Positions 49,674 to 58,364 of a stretch of 64,000 nt of DNA are shown in pieces. Position 1 is the first letter of the stretch; every line of letters begins with the position of its first letter. A program made the translations under genes and the position numbers. The DNA comes from Clostridiales bacterium 1_7_47FAA (GTDB taxonomy: Bacteria > Bacillota > Clostridia > Lachnospirales > Lachnospiraceae): the NCBI GenBank assembly GCA_000155435.1, contig DS990260.1, forward strand, positions 1,551,871-1,615,870, in the 5' to 3' direction. The notes under the pieces are model-generated. The model was not told where the DNA came from and did not search any database. It saw only the letters and a list, made by a program, of their open reading frames with translations.

Positions 49674-49948
49674 CAGCTCAGCATCCCTTCCGGCATATCC
49701 TTCTTCATCTGCTCCTTCTCTATTTCCCGGCGCACATGTTCCCCCAGCTCCAGGGTCTGCTTCAGCTGGACCGCCTCCCTGGCAAGCTGGCTTTCACGGA
49801 GAAGGGCCTCCACCTCCAGCTCCATCCAATCGGATTTTTGTTGCTGTGTAGCTGGATGCCCCAGGTAGATGGCCGTGGCTTCCAACTGCGCACATAGGAA
49901 CCCCGCCATAGCAGACCCAAACGTCCCCTTACCTTCCTTATCCTTCAT
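49673..49948 (-). CDS. Small early phage protein, 91 residues
   Basis: Mostly helical, with ELEVEALLRESQLAREAVQL in the middle and a charged end. Overlaps the GemA stop by 4 bases. Unknown. Confidence 0.65.
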   Translation of the reverse strand: MKDKEGKGTFGSAMAGFLCAQLEATAIYLGHPATQQQKSDWMELEVEALLRESQLAREAVQLKQTLELGEHVRREIEKEQMKKDMPEGMLS

Positions 49949-50376
49949 CCCCGGCCATCCTCCTTTTCCGGCTTCCGCTCCAGGATGGCCTTCATGGCCT
50001 CAATCAATCCCTGGCACTGGTAATAGGTCAGCCATTCCACTGCGTCCACCCGGTACATCCGGTGGCACAGGGCACGGACCTGCCGCTCCTCCCAGCCCAG
50101 CTTCTCCTTCAGCTGGCCTATCTTTCGGCGCTGCCGTCCGGTCTGCGGGTTCCCCCTGCGCTCCGGCAGCCTCCCTTCCTGCCGTTTGATATCGTCCTTC
50201 TGTTTCTGCAGGATATGGCAGACATGGGACAGCTCCGACCGGTTCAGCTCACGGATGCTGTCCTTCCCGGTCTCACGGGCCACCAGCAGGTGCAGCTCCT
50301 CCTCGGTCAGCCCCAGCTCCTTTGATTTGGCTAACCCCCACAGGGTCTTGATGGTATACCTATATCCCGTTCCCAT
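49945..50376 (-). CDS. gemA: GemA regulatory protein (DUF1018, Mu gp16-like)
   Basis: 143 residues with the DUF1018 core QRRKIGQLKEKLGWEERQV and the later ALCHRMYRVDAVEWLTYYQ. In Mu, GemA influences host gene expression and gyrase-linked decatenation. Its presence is of interest beside the central repeat cluster at 38865. Lies in the early operon after MuB. Confidence 0.85.
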   Translation of the reverse strand: MGTGYRYTIKTLWGLAKSKELGLTEEELHLLVARETGKDSIRELNRSELSHVCHILQKQKDDIKRQEGRLPERRGNPQTGRQRRKIGQLKEKLGWEERQVRALCHRMYRVDAVEWLTYYQCQGLIEAMKAILERKPEKEDGRG

Positions 50377-50641
50377 AGGCTTCCCCTCCTCCTGGCAGGC
50401 AGGGCACTTCCCTCCTGAGCCGGCTCCTGCGTTCCTGTAGGAACACAGGGATTTGGGGTCCCGTCTCCCTGACCTTTGGCGCAGCCGGTTCCCGCACCTC
50501 CGCGGAACTGGCCTTCAGGTTGATATCATAGGCCCCCAGCTCCCCAAGTTGCTGGAGGATATATCCCATGATGTCCGCCTCCCCCAGGTTCACCTTGTCC
50601 TCCGGGCATGTGTATGTGATGGTCAGTATCTTACGTTTCAT
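50360..50641 (-). CDS. Small early phage protein, 93 residues
   Basis: ATG after GGAGGG. N-terminal strand-helix (KILTITYTCPEDKVNLGEAD) and a basic C-terminus. It follows the MuB-like gene by 14 bases and overlaps gemA by 17. Unknown. Confidence 0.66.
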   Translation of the reverse strand: MKRKILTITYTCPEDKVNLGEADIMGYILQQLGELGAYDINLKASSAEVREPAAPKVRETGPQIPVFLQERRSRLRREVPCLPGGGEAYGNGI

Positions 50642-50655
50642 CGTCCATTCCCTCC

Positions 50656-51705
50656 CTACAGCAGCATCATGGCGGATGCCTCGTTGATGATTGTTTCCGT
50701 GATGGTCGTCTGTTCCCGTTCCCGCATCAGACGGATGACGTTGTTCATGGTCCGGTCAAACAGCCGGAAACAGCCGTTCTTGCTGTTCCTGGCCCGGCTG
50801 GTCAGCACCTCCATGGCCCTCTCCTCCACGCTCCAGTCCTCCAGGTAGCGCTCTACCTCGGTTTTTCCCAGGCCATGGAGCCGGTACGCAAAATCCATGC
50901 GGTTGGCAAACCGTTCATCATACGCAGCCAGGTGGGCCTCCAGGGACAGCTCCCCGGCCAGTACCATCCCTACCGCGGCCGAATCCATGATGGTGCGCAG
51001 GAGCTCAATCTTCTTGATGGTGTACTTGTTGATGAGCTTGTCCGCCTCGTCCACTATCATCAGATACCCCCGGTTCACGTTGAAGAACTCACAGATTTCC
51101 TCCAGACGTTCGTCATTCGTACCGTAGCGCTTTGGCAGGCACAGCTGCTTCTCTATCCGCCTTACCAGGTCCCGGCAGCTCATGGACTCGTTGCACTCGA
51201 TGTAGATGACACGGGGCAGCCTGGCGTACTGCTTCAGGCTGTAGGTCTTACCGTAGCCGGACCGCCCCACCACGATGGCGCTTCCCTGCTGCTGCTGGCA
51301 CAGGTTGCAGATGCCTACTATGTTGATGTAATCATCGGATTCAAACACATCCGGCTTGCTTCCCATCCTGGGCGGCGCTTCCTCTTCCAGCAGCGGCTCC
51401 TGCTCTCCCGCTTCCTCCGGTTCTTTCTGGGTGGCAAACTGGCGGGCAATCTGCTGGGCATACTTATCTGCCACCTGCGGTTTTTCCTGCCGGAAGGCTG
51501 CTTCCTGTTCCTCTGTCTCCTCCAGCCACCTCTCCAGACGTTCCTCCAGCTTTACTGGCCTGCTTGGATATTTCCCGTTTAAGTACTGGCTCAGCATGGA
51601 GCGGGAGCACTTCATCCCCTCCTTATCAAACTGCCAGGCCAGCTCCGCCTTGTTCATGTTTATGATTCTTAATCTGAGGCACACACGTTCTGCCAGACTT
51701 TTCAT
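50656..51705 (-). CDS. MuB-like AAA+ transposition ATPase
   Basis: 349 residues. N-terminal helix-turn-helix (NMNKAELAWQFDKEGMKCSR), AAA core with Walker A GRSGYGKT (147-154) and Walker B LMIVDEAD (215-222), then a C-terminal helical part. It binds target DNA, activates the transposase and gives target immunity. Directly downstream of the transposase. Confidence 0.9.
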   Translation of the reverse strand: MKSLAERVCLRLRIINMNKAELAWQFDKEGMKCSRSMLSQYLNGKYPSRPVKLEERLERWLEETEEQEAAFRQEKPQVADKYAQQIARQFATQKEPEEAGEQEPLLEEEAPPRMGSKPDVFESDDYINIVGICNLCQQQQGSAIVVGRSGYGKTYSLKQYARLPRVIYIECNESMSCRDLVRRIEKQLCLPKRYGTNDERLEEICEFFNVNRGYLMIVDEADKLINKYTIKKIELLRTIMDSAAVGMVLAGELSLEAHLAAYDERFANRMDFAYRLHGLGKTEVERYLEDWSVEERAMEVLTSRARNSKNGCFRLFDRTMNNVIRLMREREQTTITETIINEASAMMLL

Positions 51706-51750
51706 TTACGATACCCTTCCTTTCCGTTTGATTGGTTTATGTGTTGGGAC

Positions 51751-53823
51751 TTAACCCATGTTGCGCAGTTTCTCCAGCGCTTCGCGGCCCTGTCTGGCGA
51801 TATATTCCGACTGCCGCGCCGCCTTCCTGTGTTCCCGGTAGCTCTCCTCCTTCGGCAGCGTGATGACCTTCCGGCTGTTCCCTGCCCCTTCTATCATCAT
51901 GCTTCCCACGATGGTGTTGGCTTGGGCCGCGCCGGCAATCCGTTCATCCAGCGGGCATCTCATTTCCTTCAGCTTCTCACGCACATCCTTCATCTGCTGC
52001 TTCTGGAGCCGGATGTGGCGTTCCAGCGCCTCCTGTGGGACCTTGTGGGCAATCTTTAACAGTTCCTGGCTCTCGGCCTCACAAATCATATGGCCGTCCT
52101 GGGCGTCAAACACAAGCAGCCGGGTCACGTCCTCCGGGTCATACTTGATGTCCACAGGCTTGTCCATGTAATAAATCAGCTCCGGATGGTTATAGACCTG
52201 GCCGAATTTCCGGATTCCCACGTTATATACCCGTGCCCGTTCTGACTTCATCAGCTGCAGCAGGGCAAAGGATTTTGGCGGCAGGGCCTTCTCATACCGT
52301 TCCCCTTTGTCAAACAGTTCCTGCGGGGTACAGTATGTTTCTCCCTGGTTTTTCAGGCCCCTGTGGACCTTCACCGCATACACGTTGTGCAGGTAGTGGC
52401 TCCACTTCTCATAAAACTCCTCCATGGTCAGCAGCTTCCCCTGTTCAAGCATACGCTTGATGTCCTTGTCAATCTTGGCACTGGTCCTGCTTCCTGTCAG
52501 TGTACCCGTGTAACTCTTAAACCACCGGGAGAATCCATCGCATACCGTCTTAAACAGACGCTCTATTTCGGATTTACTCCATGGCTCATAAGGACGGCTC
52601 CGGTGGAAGTCCTCTATCCCAATGGTGTGATAGAATCCCGCTTTTACCTCCTCAAATCCGGCATACCGTTCTGTTTCTTCCCGGGTGGGATAGCGTCTGA
52701 CGCCGGTCAGCTCCCTGGAGGTATAGTCCTTTCCGTTGTCAATGTTCAGGTATTTCGGCATCCCTCCCGGGGTTCCGTACAATACCTTAATCAGGGATTG
52801 CTTCAGTATCTGGGCATTGGCATCCCGGCAGATGATATCCCCCAGCACCATGCGGCTCCTGGCGTCAATCCAGGCCACCAGCTTAGGCTTGATGGCCGTC
52901 ACCTTCCCATTAGGCAGCTGATAGGAGACCCAGCAGTCAAAGGTATGTTCATCCCCCAGAAGGACCTCCATGACCTGGAGGGACCGGGTATCGCGCAGGG
53001 CCTTCACCATCCGCTTGTTCTTCCACGCCCTGTCACCTTTGGCTGCAAGGAAATGGGCGCTTTCCAGCTGCCCGTCTGCCATCAGGTGGGAGATGTAACG
53101 GCATACACTCTGGTAGGATGGGATGGGCCAGCCATTGGCTGTACCGATTTCCAGCAGCTTGTCATACAGCATCTGGCGCTTTCCTTCATTCCGGGCAAAG
53201 TCCTTGTCAAACCAGATGTTGTGTATCTTCTGCTTCACTTCCGGTGTAAAGGTGGGGAAGGTGTTGGAATCCTTGGGCTTGCGGCACAGGCACAGGACCT
53301 TGTAATAATCGTAGTTGGCCCCGGTCTCCCGCAGCATCTTTAAGGCCCACCCTGCTGCCTCCAGGTATTTGTCCATGTGGCGGTACAAAGTCCTTTGGCT
53401 CATTCCCAGCTCCGCCGCCTTCCGGATGATGTATTCCGTCTTGTCCTCTCCCTGATAGTTGATGATATCCTGCAGGAGCCGGGACAGCTCCACCGCCTTG
53501 TAATATGCCTGGCTGTGGTTCCCTATGTACCAGTTCACATCGGTATCCAGGTACCAGGGCTCCTCTGGGGGCAGGTTCTCCATCACGATATCACTTCCTT
53601 CTTCTGTATCTATCTTCTTCATGGCCCGGTAGGCCTTCTGGGCTTTGGGGCTTAGGTCAGTAAGTTTGATATATTTTCGCTCTTTTCCACCAGATAAAAT
53701 TTTCTCTTTTCGTAACACAATTTCTGCATTCTCTTCTCTACGGGAAACCTGTTTCATAAAAGTTCTATATAACATCCCTTCTAAATCAGATGCATCTTTC
53801 ATAGATATATAAATTTCTTCCAT
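51751..53823 (-). CDS. MuA-like DDE transposase
   Basis: 690 residues, ATG at 53823 after AAGGGGG. N-terminal DNA-binding domains, then an RNase H-like core with catalytic D291 (LLGDEHTFDCW), D362 (YLNIDNGKDYT) and E421 (KSEIERLFKTV), spacing like MuA. The C-terminal region should contact the MuB-like protein. It inserts phage DNA by replicative transposition, making a 5-bp duplication. Confidence 0.93.
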   Translation of the reverse strand: MEEIYISMKDASDLEGMLYRTFMKQVSRREENAEIVLRKEKILSGGKERKYIKLTDLSPKAQKAYRAMKKIDTEEGSDIVMENLPPEEPWYLDTDVNWYIGNHSQAYYKAVELSRLLQDIINYQGEDKTEYIIRKAAELGMSQRTLYRHMDKYLEAAGWALKMLRETGANYDYYKVLCLCRKPKDSNTFPTFTPEVKQKIHNIWFDKDFARNEGKRQMLYDKLLEIGTANGWPIPSYQSVCRYISHLMADGQLESAHFLAAKGDRAWKNKRMVKALRDTRSLQVMEVLLGDEHTFDCWVSYQLPNGKVTAIKPKLVAWIDARSRMVLGDIICRDANAQILKQSLIKVLYGTPGGMPKYLNIDNGKDYTSRELTGVRRYPTREETERYAGFEEVKAGFYHTIGIEDFHRSRPYEPWSKSEIERLFKTVCDGFSRWFKSYTGTLTGSRTSAKIDKDIKRMLEQGKLLTMEEFYEKWSHYLHNVYAVKVHRGLKNQGETYCTPQELFDKGERYEKALPPKSFALLQLMKSERARVYNVGIRKFGQVYNHPELIYYMDKPVDIKYDPEDVTRLLVFDAQDGHMICEAESQELLKIAHKVPQEALERHIRLQKQQMKDVREKLKEMRCPLDERIAGAAQANTIVGSMMIEGAGNSRKVITLPKEESYREHRKAARQSEYIARQGREALEKLRNMG

Positions 53824-53951
53824 CAGATTTCCCCCTTTCTGTTGCAATTTGGCTGTTGGTATAGTACAATGCAGATGAGTATTTATCGGAACGCCCGACC
53901 TTCCCCCAGAAGTAGGGCGTTCTTCTTTTATGCAAGTCCATATCCAGCCCC

Positions 53952-54155
53952 CTATGCCACATCATTCTCATTTATTTTGAGAATTTTCAGCATTTGCTTC
54001 CGATACTTATACCCAGGCCTCTTTCCTTTCAGCATCCGGCACAGTTCTTGAGGGCTTGTACCCAATATATTTGCCAGCTGGACCTGGGTCATCTCCAATT
54101 CAATCAGACGCTTCTTGACAATCTTTCCAAGCTCCCTTGTCTTTACATCTGCCAT
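53952..54155 (-). CDS. Small HTH regulator (Ner-like position)
   Basis: 67 residues, ATG after AGGAG. XRE-type helix-turn-helix (MTQVQLANILGTSPQELCRM). Located between repressor and transposase genes on the early strand, where Mu has ner, a switch regulator that shuts down early and repressor transcription. Confidence 0.78.
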   Translation of the reverse strand: MADVKTRELGKIVKKRLIELEMTQVQLANILGTSPQELCRMLKGKRPGYKYRKQMLKILKINENDVA

Positions 54156-54156
54156 C

Positions 54157-54339
54157 TTACTCACTCCTGTATAATCTTCTGGTCCGTTTCCTGTCTGTTC
54201 CAATCCGCTTAAGTTCCATTCTGCTTACCACTTCCAAAAACTCCCTGGTATCCTTTATCACCATCCAGTTCTCTGGCTGCAGACCATGAAGTTTCATCTC
54301 CTTTTTCTGGCTTAAGGTTGGCTTTTTGCCATTTTTCAT
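54157..54339 (-). CDS. DUF6906-like small protein
   Basis: 60 residues starting MKNGKKPTLSQKKEMKLHGL and then LQPENWMVIKDT, the outline of a short family widespread in Firmicutes phages. GGAGG precedes. Function unknown. Confidence 0.7.
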   Translation of the reverse strand: MKNGKKPTLSQKKEMKLHGLQPENWMVIKDTREFLEVVSRMELKRIGTDRKRTRRLYRSE

Positions 54340-54359
54340 GAGATTTATCACCTCCGGTT

Positions 54360-54995
54360 TTATTCATCTGACCCTGTCAGGAAATGATACCCATCAATCA
54401 TTAGGCAGCCATTAGGGCTAATCCTTACTTCAAGATTTGCCAGTATCCTACGCTCTATCGCACTTATAATTGTTACCTCAGCTGATTCAGCCGTCCCTTT
54501 TATATGGGCTGTCGCTGATTCATTCAAAATCGCTTCAACTATGTCTTTCATTTCCCTCTTTTTCGGTATGCTCAATGCTTTCGTCTCGCGTTGGACCAGC
54601 TTCATGATTTTGACAAGCATATCACTCCGCTCCGTTGCCTGGCGCCACTTTTTCTCAAAGCCTTCCTTTGGATAGCCCCGTTTCCCTTCCAAGGTGTATT
54701 CATTGATACGTTCGTTCTCGTCCACCCATAAATCTTCTAGGTATAACAGCGCTTTATGTTTCCAGTCCTCTTTCTGTCCTTTCCTCCGTTCCTTTTTCTC
54801 TTCGTCTGCTTCAAAGTAATCAAGGACCTCTGAAAAAACATTTATCAAACGTTCCCTTATTTTTTCAGCATCCACTTTAAATGCATTCACTTCAATCTCA
54901 ACGCTGATTCCCGGCAATTTTGTATTTCCATGCCCATCTGTAATGTTCGGTACTTGGAATGAAAATTTCTGCGGGATGATTTTAATTTCTGTCAT
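54360..54995 (-). CDS. Early phage protein, unknown, 211 residues
   Basis: ATG at 54995. Strand-rich N-terminus (EIKIIPQKFSFQVPNITDG), charged helical middle (ADEEKKERRKGQKEDWKH), and a C-terminal domain with VEAILNESATAHIKG. No family recognised. First larger gene of the early operon. Confidence 0.7.
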   Translation of the reverse strand: MTEIKIIPQKFSFQVPNITDGHGNTKLPGISVEIEVNAFKVDAEKIRERLINVFSEVLDYFEADEEKKERRKGQKEDWKHKALLYLEDLWVDENERINEYTLEGKRGYPKEGFEKKWRQATERSDMLVKIMKLVQRETKALSIPKKREMKDIVEAILNESATAHIKGTAESAEVTIISAIERRILANLEVRISPNGCLMIDGYHFLTGSDE

Positions 54996-55035
54996 TTCAA
55001 TTTTCCCCTTTCTTAAGGTCTGAATTTTTAAAAAA

Positions 55036-55224
55036 TTACACAACAAAGCTCCCAACGTAAATAAGGAGAATGTAGACTAAAATTGATAATACAAGTAGGA
55101 TACGTTCAAGCATTGTATTACACCCTCCAAACAGACCCCAATCCCTCAACCAGGAATCAATCCAGACCACAATGAAAAGAGCCATGGGCCATAATAAAAT
55201 AGATATTATTTCACGGACTGTCAT
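55036..55224 (-). CDS. Small double-spanning membrane protein, early
   Basis: 62 residues, ATG after AGGAGG. Two membrane segments (IISILLWPMALFIVVWI and LLVLSILVYILLIYVGSFVV). First gene of the early transcript, so probably made soon after induction or infection. Function unknown. Confidence 0.68.
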   Translation of the reverse strand: MTVREIISILLWPMALFIVVWIDSWLRDWGLFGGCNTMLERILLVLSILVYILLIYVGSFVV

Positions 55225-55265
55225 ATTCACCTCCTGTTACATCTTACTTAATTTGTCAACTGTGA

Positions 55266-55281
55266 ATTCAGGAACCTGAAT
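55266..55281. promoter_or_regulatory. Palindromic operator candidate before the early operon
   Basis: ATTCAGGAACCTGAAT, perfect 7-bp arms around AA, 42 bases upstream of the first early gene. It is unlike the TATCTAA repeats before the repressor gene, so it may bind the Ner-like protein. Confidence 0.5.
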
Positions 55282-55408
55282 CCGTAAGAACATTGTTCAA
55301 CCAGATTTAGTTGTTTCGATATGATAATTTTGTTTCTTTACATCCTGATATATGTTAAAATGGCACTGAAAGGTATAACGATACAGCCTTTCAGGGGAGG
55401 TGAGCCCC

Positions 55409-55639
55409 ATGGTTATCTCGCCAAAGAGGCTGCCAGAAGTGAAAAATGATGCGTTGACCCGTATTGTTTCCTTCGCTTCCGGCAACTCGATTGACTGGAA
55501 ATTCGTTTCCGGTCAGGTCAGTGAGGATGGTTCCTGCTCTGCTGACTTTGAAGCAGATGCTCCGAAGCCAAAAAGCAAGTTCCGCCTCCATGGTGAGGTT
55601 TCCCAATATGGGGAATCATACCACTTCAGTGCCATTTAA
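55409..55639 (+). CDS. Plus-strand small protein between early operon and repressor
   Basis: 76 residues, ATG at 55409 after GGGGAGGTG. The leader folds into CTGAAAGG...CCTTTCAG whose arm ends next to the ribosome site, so translation may be controlled. A terminator follows the stop. The product starts MVISPKRLPEVKNDAL and is strand-rich and acidic. It is expressed against the early operon, so perhaps in the lysogen. No family recognised. Confidence 0.65.
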   Translation: MVISPKRLPEVKNDALTRIVSFASGNSIDWKFVSGQVSEDGSCSADFEADAPKPKSKFRLHGEVSQYGESYHFSAI

Positions 55640-55652
55640 CATCTGGCACAGG

Positions 55653-55686
55653 GAACCATCAGCTTTGGCTGGTGGTTCTTTCCTTT
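55653..55686 (+). terminator. Terminator after the plus-strand small gene
   Basis: Stem GAACCATCAGC / GCTGGTGGTTC (one G-U pair), TTTG loop, then TTTCCTTTT. Confidence 0.78.
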
Positions 55687-55833
55687 TATAATCATAGGCC
55701 AGGAATCTGGCTTTCAAAGAATGTTGCTTATTCAATCAGACTTGATTGCAGATATGTGATGAATTAAAGTTCTTTTGCTTGAAGTAATCTTCAAAGTATG
55801 TTACTTTTGTATTGGCTTATAAATCATCCATAC

Positions 55834-55900
55834 AGATATAATATATCTAATTTTAGATATTGTCAATATTCTTTTTTAGATTTTATCTTAAATTAGATAA
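55834..55900. promoter_or_regulatory. Repressor operator cluster and promoter
   Basis: Three near-palindromes: AGATATAATATATCT (55834-55848), ATATCTAATTTTAGATAT (55843-55860) and TTATCTTAAATTAGATAA (55883-55900). All contain TATCTAA-type half sites. A possible promoter TTGTCA (55860-55865) with TATCTT 18 bases later overlaps them, so the repressor probably controls itself. The gap 55640-55923 otherwise holds only the terminator. Confidence 0.65.
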
Positions 55901-55923
55901 TCTGTATCAAAATGGGAGGTCAA

Positions 55924-56364
55924 ATGGATAATATTGATAAAATGGTTGGGATAAGAATTAAAACTCGTAGAAAAGAACTTAATCTAACGCAAAAAGATGT
56001 TTATGCTGCTACTGGAATATCTAATGGTAACCTTAGCGAAATAGAGCGCGGTAATGTTTTACCATCTTCTAAAGCACTAGTTTCGTTATCTAAATTGCTT
56101 CAAACTTCTATAGATTGGATTTTAACTGGGGAAGCATCAATTATAGATAATAGCTCTCCGAAAACATCTAATATTGAATATAGCCTGAAATTAAATGAAT
56201 CAGAGGAACTCATAATTTTTATGTTGAGGAGCCTTCCCTTAGAAGAACAACTTGATGTAAAAAACTATCTTCGTGCAAAGGTTGCTAAGTGTGAAAAATC
56301 GGAGTTGTCATCAACCTCGAATCATGGAAAAAACGTCATGGACGGAAATAGTGAAATAGCCTAA
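55924..56364 (+). CDS. Phage repressor, XRE family
   Basis: 146 residues, start at 55924 after GGGAGGT. N-terminal helix-turn-helix (LTQKDVYAATGISNGNLSEI) and a C-terminal part that may mediate oligomerisation; no LexA-type peptidase residues are seen. It is the only larger gene directed away from the early operon, as expected for the lysogenic repressor. Confidence 0.85.
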   Translation: MDNIDKMVGIRIKTRRKELNLTQKDVYAATGISNGNLSEIERGNVLPSSKALVSLSKLLQTSIDWILTGEASIIDNSSPKTSNIEYSLKLNESEELIIFMLRSLPLEEQLDVKNYLRAKVAKCEKSELSSTSNHGKNVMDGNSEIA

Positions 56365-56402
56365 TTTTTTTTCTTTGTTTTGGCCAATAAATAAACCAAA
56401 TA

Positions 56403-56506
56403 GGGCATTTGCTTTAAGCCCTTTAAATTTCAAAAAAATATCTACAAAGCCTTGAAGATTCAGCAAATGCCCCTATTTTTATTTTTTTTCAATCAGGGCA
56501 TTTGCT
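56403..56506. repeat. Three copies of GGGCATTTGCT near the right phage end
   Basis: GGGCATTTGCT at 56403-56413 and 56496-56506, inverted at 56462-56472. The first two copies can also form a long-loop hairpin followed by a T-rich tract, so they may end the repressor transcript. They could also be transposase or repressor sites at the early end. Confidence 0.6.
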
Positions 56507-56630
56507 CATCGTTGTCATTCGCTTAATTTTACACGATTAGTTTTATGTCTTTTAACGCGTCAATCCTTGATTCTGCGTACTTTTCACATAATTTTATAAC
56601 ATTGATTAACGTTAATTTTTAACGGCTCAA

Positions 56631-56673
56631 AAAAAGGACCTCTCCGGCAATTTTCTTGGAAAAGGTCCTTTTT
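56631..56673. terminator. Bidirectional terminator at the right phage end
   Basis: 11-bp arms AAAAAGGACCT / AGGTCCTTTTT. On the minus strand it stops transcription entering from the host operon (57447 direction); on the plus strand it stops repressor read-through. Confidence 0.82.
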
Positions 56674-56811
56674 CTATATTATTCTCATTTTATTTGTCAA
56701 TAGCGATTTTCCTCTAAAAACCGCCGAAACCCTTGATATACCGTCACTTCCCGCCATATCCCACTCACTCCTCCTCTGTCTCGGTTTTGTCAAATATCTT
56801 GGTAACCTACA

Positions 56812-56816
56812 CTTGC
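56812..56816. repeat. Prophage target-site duplication, right copy (CTTGC)
   Basis: CTTGC right after the phage end CTACA; equals 20874-20878. Confidence 0.9.
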
Positions 56817-57447
56817 GCAGGCGCCAGCACTCGGAACTCATGGCGCCGTAAACATTGACCACACGGCCCTTAGGGGAACCGTATTTTGCTTCCAGCGCTT
56901 CCACAATCCGCTCTGCCGCCATTTCCCCGCATTTTAAGTTGTCAAACTTGATGGAGCAGTCCACCACTGCCGTGGAAGCAGGGTTATCCACCATGACCAC
57001 CGGGATTCCCGCTGCCACTGCCGCGTTGGCAGCATCATTAAGGGCGTCCGAGTCAACGGTATTGGCAATGATTGCCTTTGGATGCTTGGAGATGAAATTC
57101 TGCATCTGGTCATTCTGAAGCGTGGAATCGTTGTTGCAGTTAGCCACTTCCGGCTGATATCCGGCTGCGGTGATTGCTTCCTCCACCTTCTGCTGCAGCG
57201 CCACATGGAAATACTGGTTCATGGTTTTCTGGGTATAAACAATTAATCCAGAATCATCCGAAGCATTTCCTGCTGCTGATTCCGAACCTGATCCGGAGCC
57301 GGACTCCGAACCGTCCTTCGCCGTTGTCTGGGCGCTTTTAGACGTGGATGCGTCTGCGCCTGCATTGGCAGCTGTCCCGCTGTTGCCGCAGGCAGATAAA
57401 CTTGTAATTGTCATGATTGCCATTGCCATACATAATATTTTCCTCAT
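56812..57447 (-). pseudogene. 5' part of sugar-binding lipoprotein gene, split by prophage
   Basis: Codes for a lipoprotein signal (lipobox LSAC with Cys20), a Ser/Gly-rich linker and the first lobe of a ribose-type binding protein (LIVYTQKTMNQYFHVALQQK, DNPASTAVVDCSIKFDNLKC). Reading breaks into phage DNA after ECWRLR. The second lobe is at 20334-20873. A truncated exported product of about 212 host residues plus phage-coded tail could be made but should not bind sugar. Confidence 0.93.
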
Positions 57448-57557
57448 AATTCCCCTTCTCCTTTATCTTGGATTCCTTTGTGCTTGATTTTCTATCATTG
57501 CATAAAACGGTTTGTTCCCCAAACATTACATGACAGTTTTTACAACTGCATTTTGCA

Positions 57558-58334
57558 TCAGAAGCAGGTGTATGCGCCGTCCACGCGGAAATCCGCACCT
57601 GTTGTATAAGAACTCATATCCCCTGCCAGATACACGGCAATGGCCTGCAGCTCCTCCGGCCTTCCCATACGGTGTACCGGGATCATTTCCTCCCACTTTC
57701 CGATTAACGGAACCAGTCCAGGGTCATTGAGCGTCATTTCCGTGGCCATATAGCCGGGACTTATGGTGTTGACCCTTACATTCTTATCCGCCCACTCCAC
57801 TGCCATGTTCCTGGACATTGCAATGACGCCAGCCTTGGACGCCGCGTAGGAACACTCCTTTTGCGGGATGTTGGTGATATGGGCGGACATGGAGGCCGTG
57901 TTAATGATGGAGCCGCCGCCCTGCCGGATCATTTGCCTTCCGGCTGCCTGGGCGGTCAGGAAGGTTCCGTTTAAATTGACCTGGATGACCCGGTCCCAGT
58001 CAGCCAGGTTGTCATCCTCCACCGGGACACCGTGGCCGATTCCCGCATTGCAGAATGCCACGTCCAGCCTGCCGAACGCTTCCAGTATCCGGGCCATCAT
58101 ATCATCCACTTCCTGCGGTTTGGTGATATCGGTCTTAACCGCGATTGTTTTGGTATGGTTTGCAGCTTCAATCTCCCGGGCAGTCTTCTCTGCCTCCTCC
58201 AGGTCCACATCCACAATGGCAACATCCGCGCCTGCTTCCGCCAGTGCAATGGCAATGCATTTCCCAATCCCGCGTGCGCCGCCTGTTACAAATGCCTTTT
58301 TTCCGTCCAGCCTCATTTTCTCAAGAATTCCCAT
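57558..58334 (-). CDS. SDR-family oxidoreductase
   Basis: 258 residues of the classical short-chain dehydrogenase type. Cofactor motif TGGARGIG, NAG in CNAGIG, catalytic Ser in NTASMSAHI and Tyr/Lys in YAASK. Asp after the second strand (IVDVD) favours NAD. Acts probably on a sugar or polyol brought in by the ABC transporter. AGGAGG precedes the ATG. The 110-bp gap to the binding-protein gene has no terminator. Confidence 0.9.
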   Translation of the reverse strand: MGILEKMRLDGKKAFVTGGARGIGKCIAIALAEAGADVAIVDVDLEEAEKTAREIEAANHTKTIAVKTDITKPQEVDDMMARILEAFGRLDVAFCNAGIGHGVPVEDDNLADWDRVIQVNLNGTFLTAQAAGRQMIRQGGGSIINTASMSAHITNIPQKECSYAASKAGVIAMSRNMAVEWADKNVRVNTISPGYMATEMTLNDPGLVPLIGKWEEMIPVHRMGRPEELQAIAVYLAGDMSSYTTGADFRVDGAYTCF

Positions 58335-58364
58335 GATTACCTCCTAGTTTTATCCATATATGTT

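Larger units (their letters stand above)
20879..56811. mobile_element. Mu-like transposable prophage, complete, 35.9 kb
   Basis: Ends are TGTGCGCG... and ...ACCTACA, i.e. TG...CA with a shared TGT when both are read inward, flanked by CTTGC. It encodes MuA-like and MuB-like proteins, GemA, Mor-like activator, DUF3486, Mu gp28/gp29/F/I/T-like head proteins and a contractile tail. The early end is on the right; almost all genes point left. Tail proteins are of the myovirus type. No obvious broken phage gene was found, so it may be functional. Confidence 0.93.
56365..56811. other. Right phage end, non-coding
   Basis: 447 bp without a gene. It contains the GGGCATTTGCT repeats, the motif TTTTAACGCGTCAA at 56550-56563, a bidirectional terminator at 56631-56673 and the end ACCTACA at 56811. 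The final 110 bp read on from the host frame by chance. Confidence 0.7.

Noticed and set aside
56674..56811. Protein-coding extension of the split lipoprotein into phage DNA
   Set aside because: The frame stays open by chance for about 45 codons after the junction; there is no domain and the boundary is fixed by the duplication.
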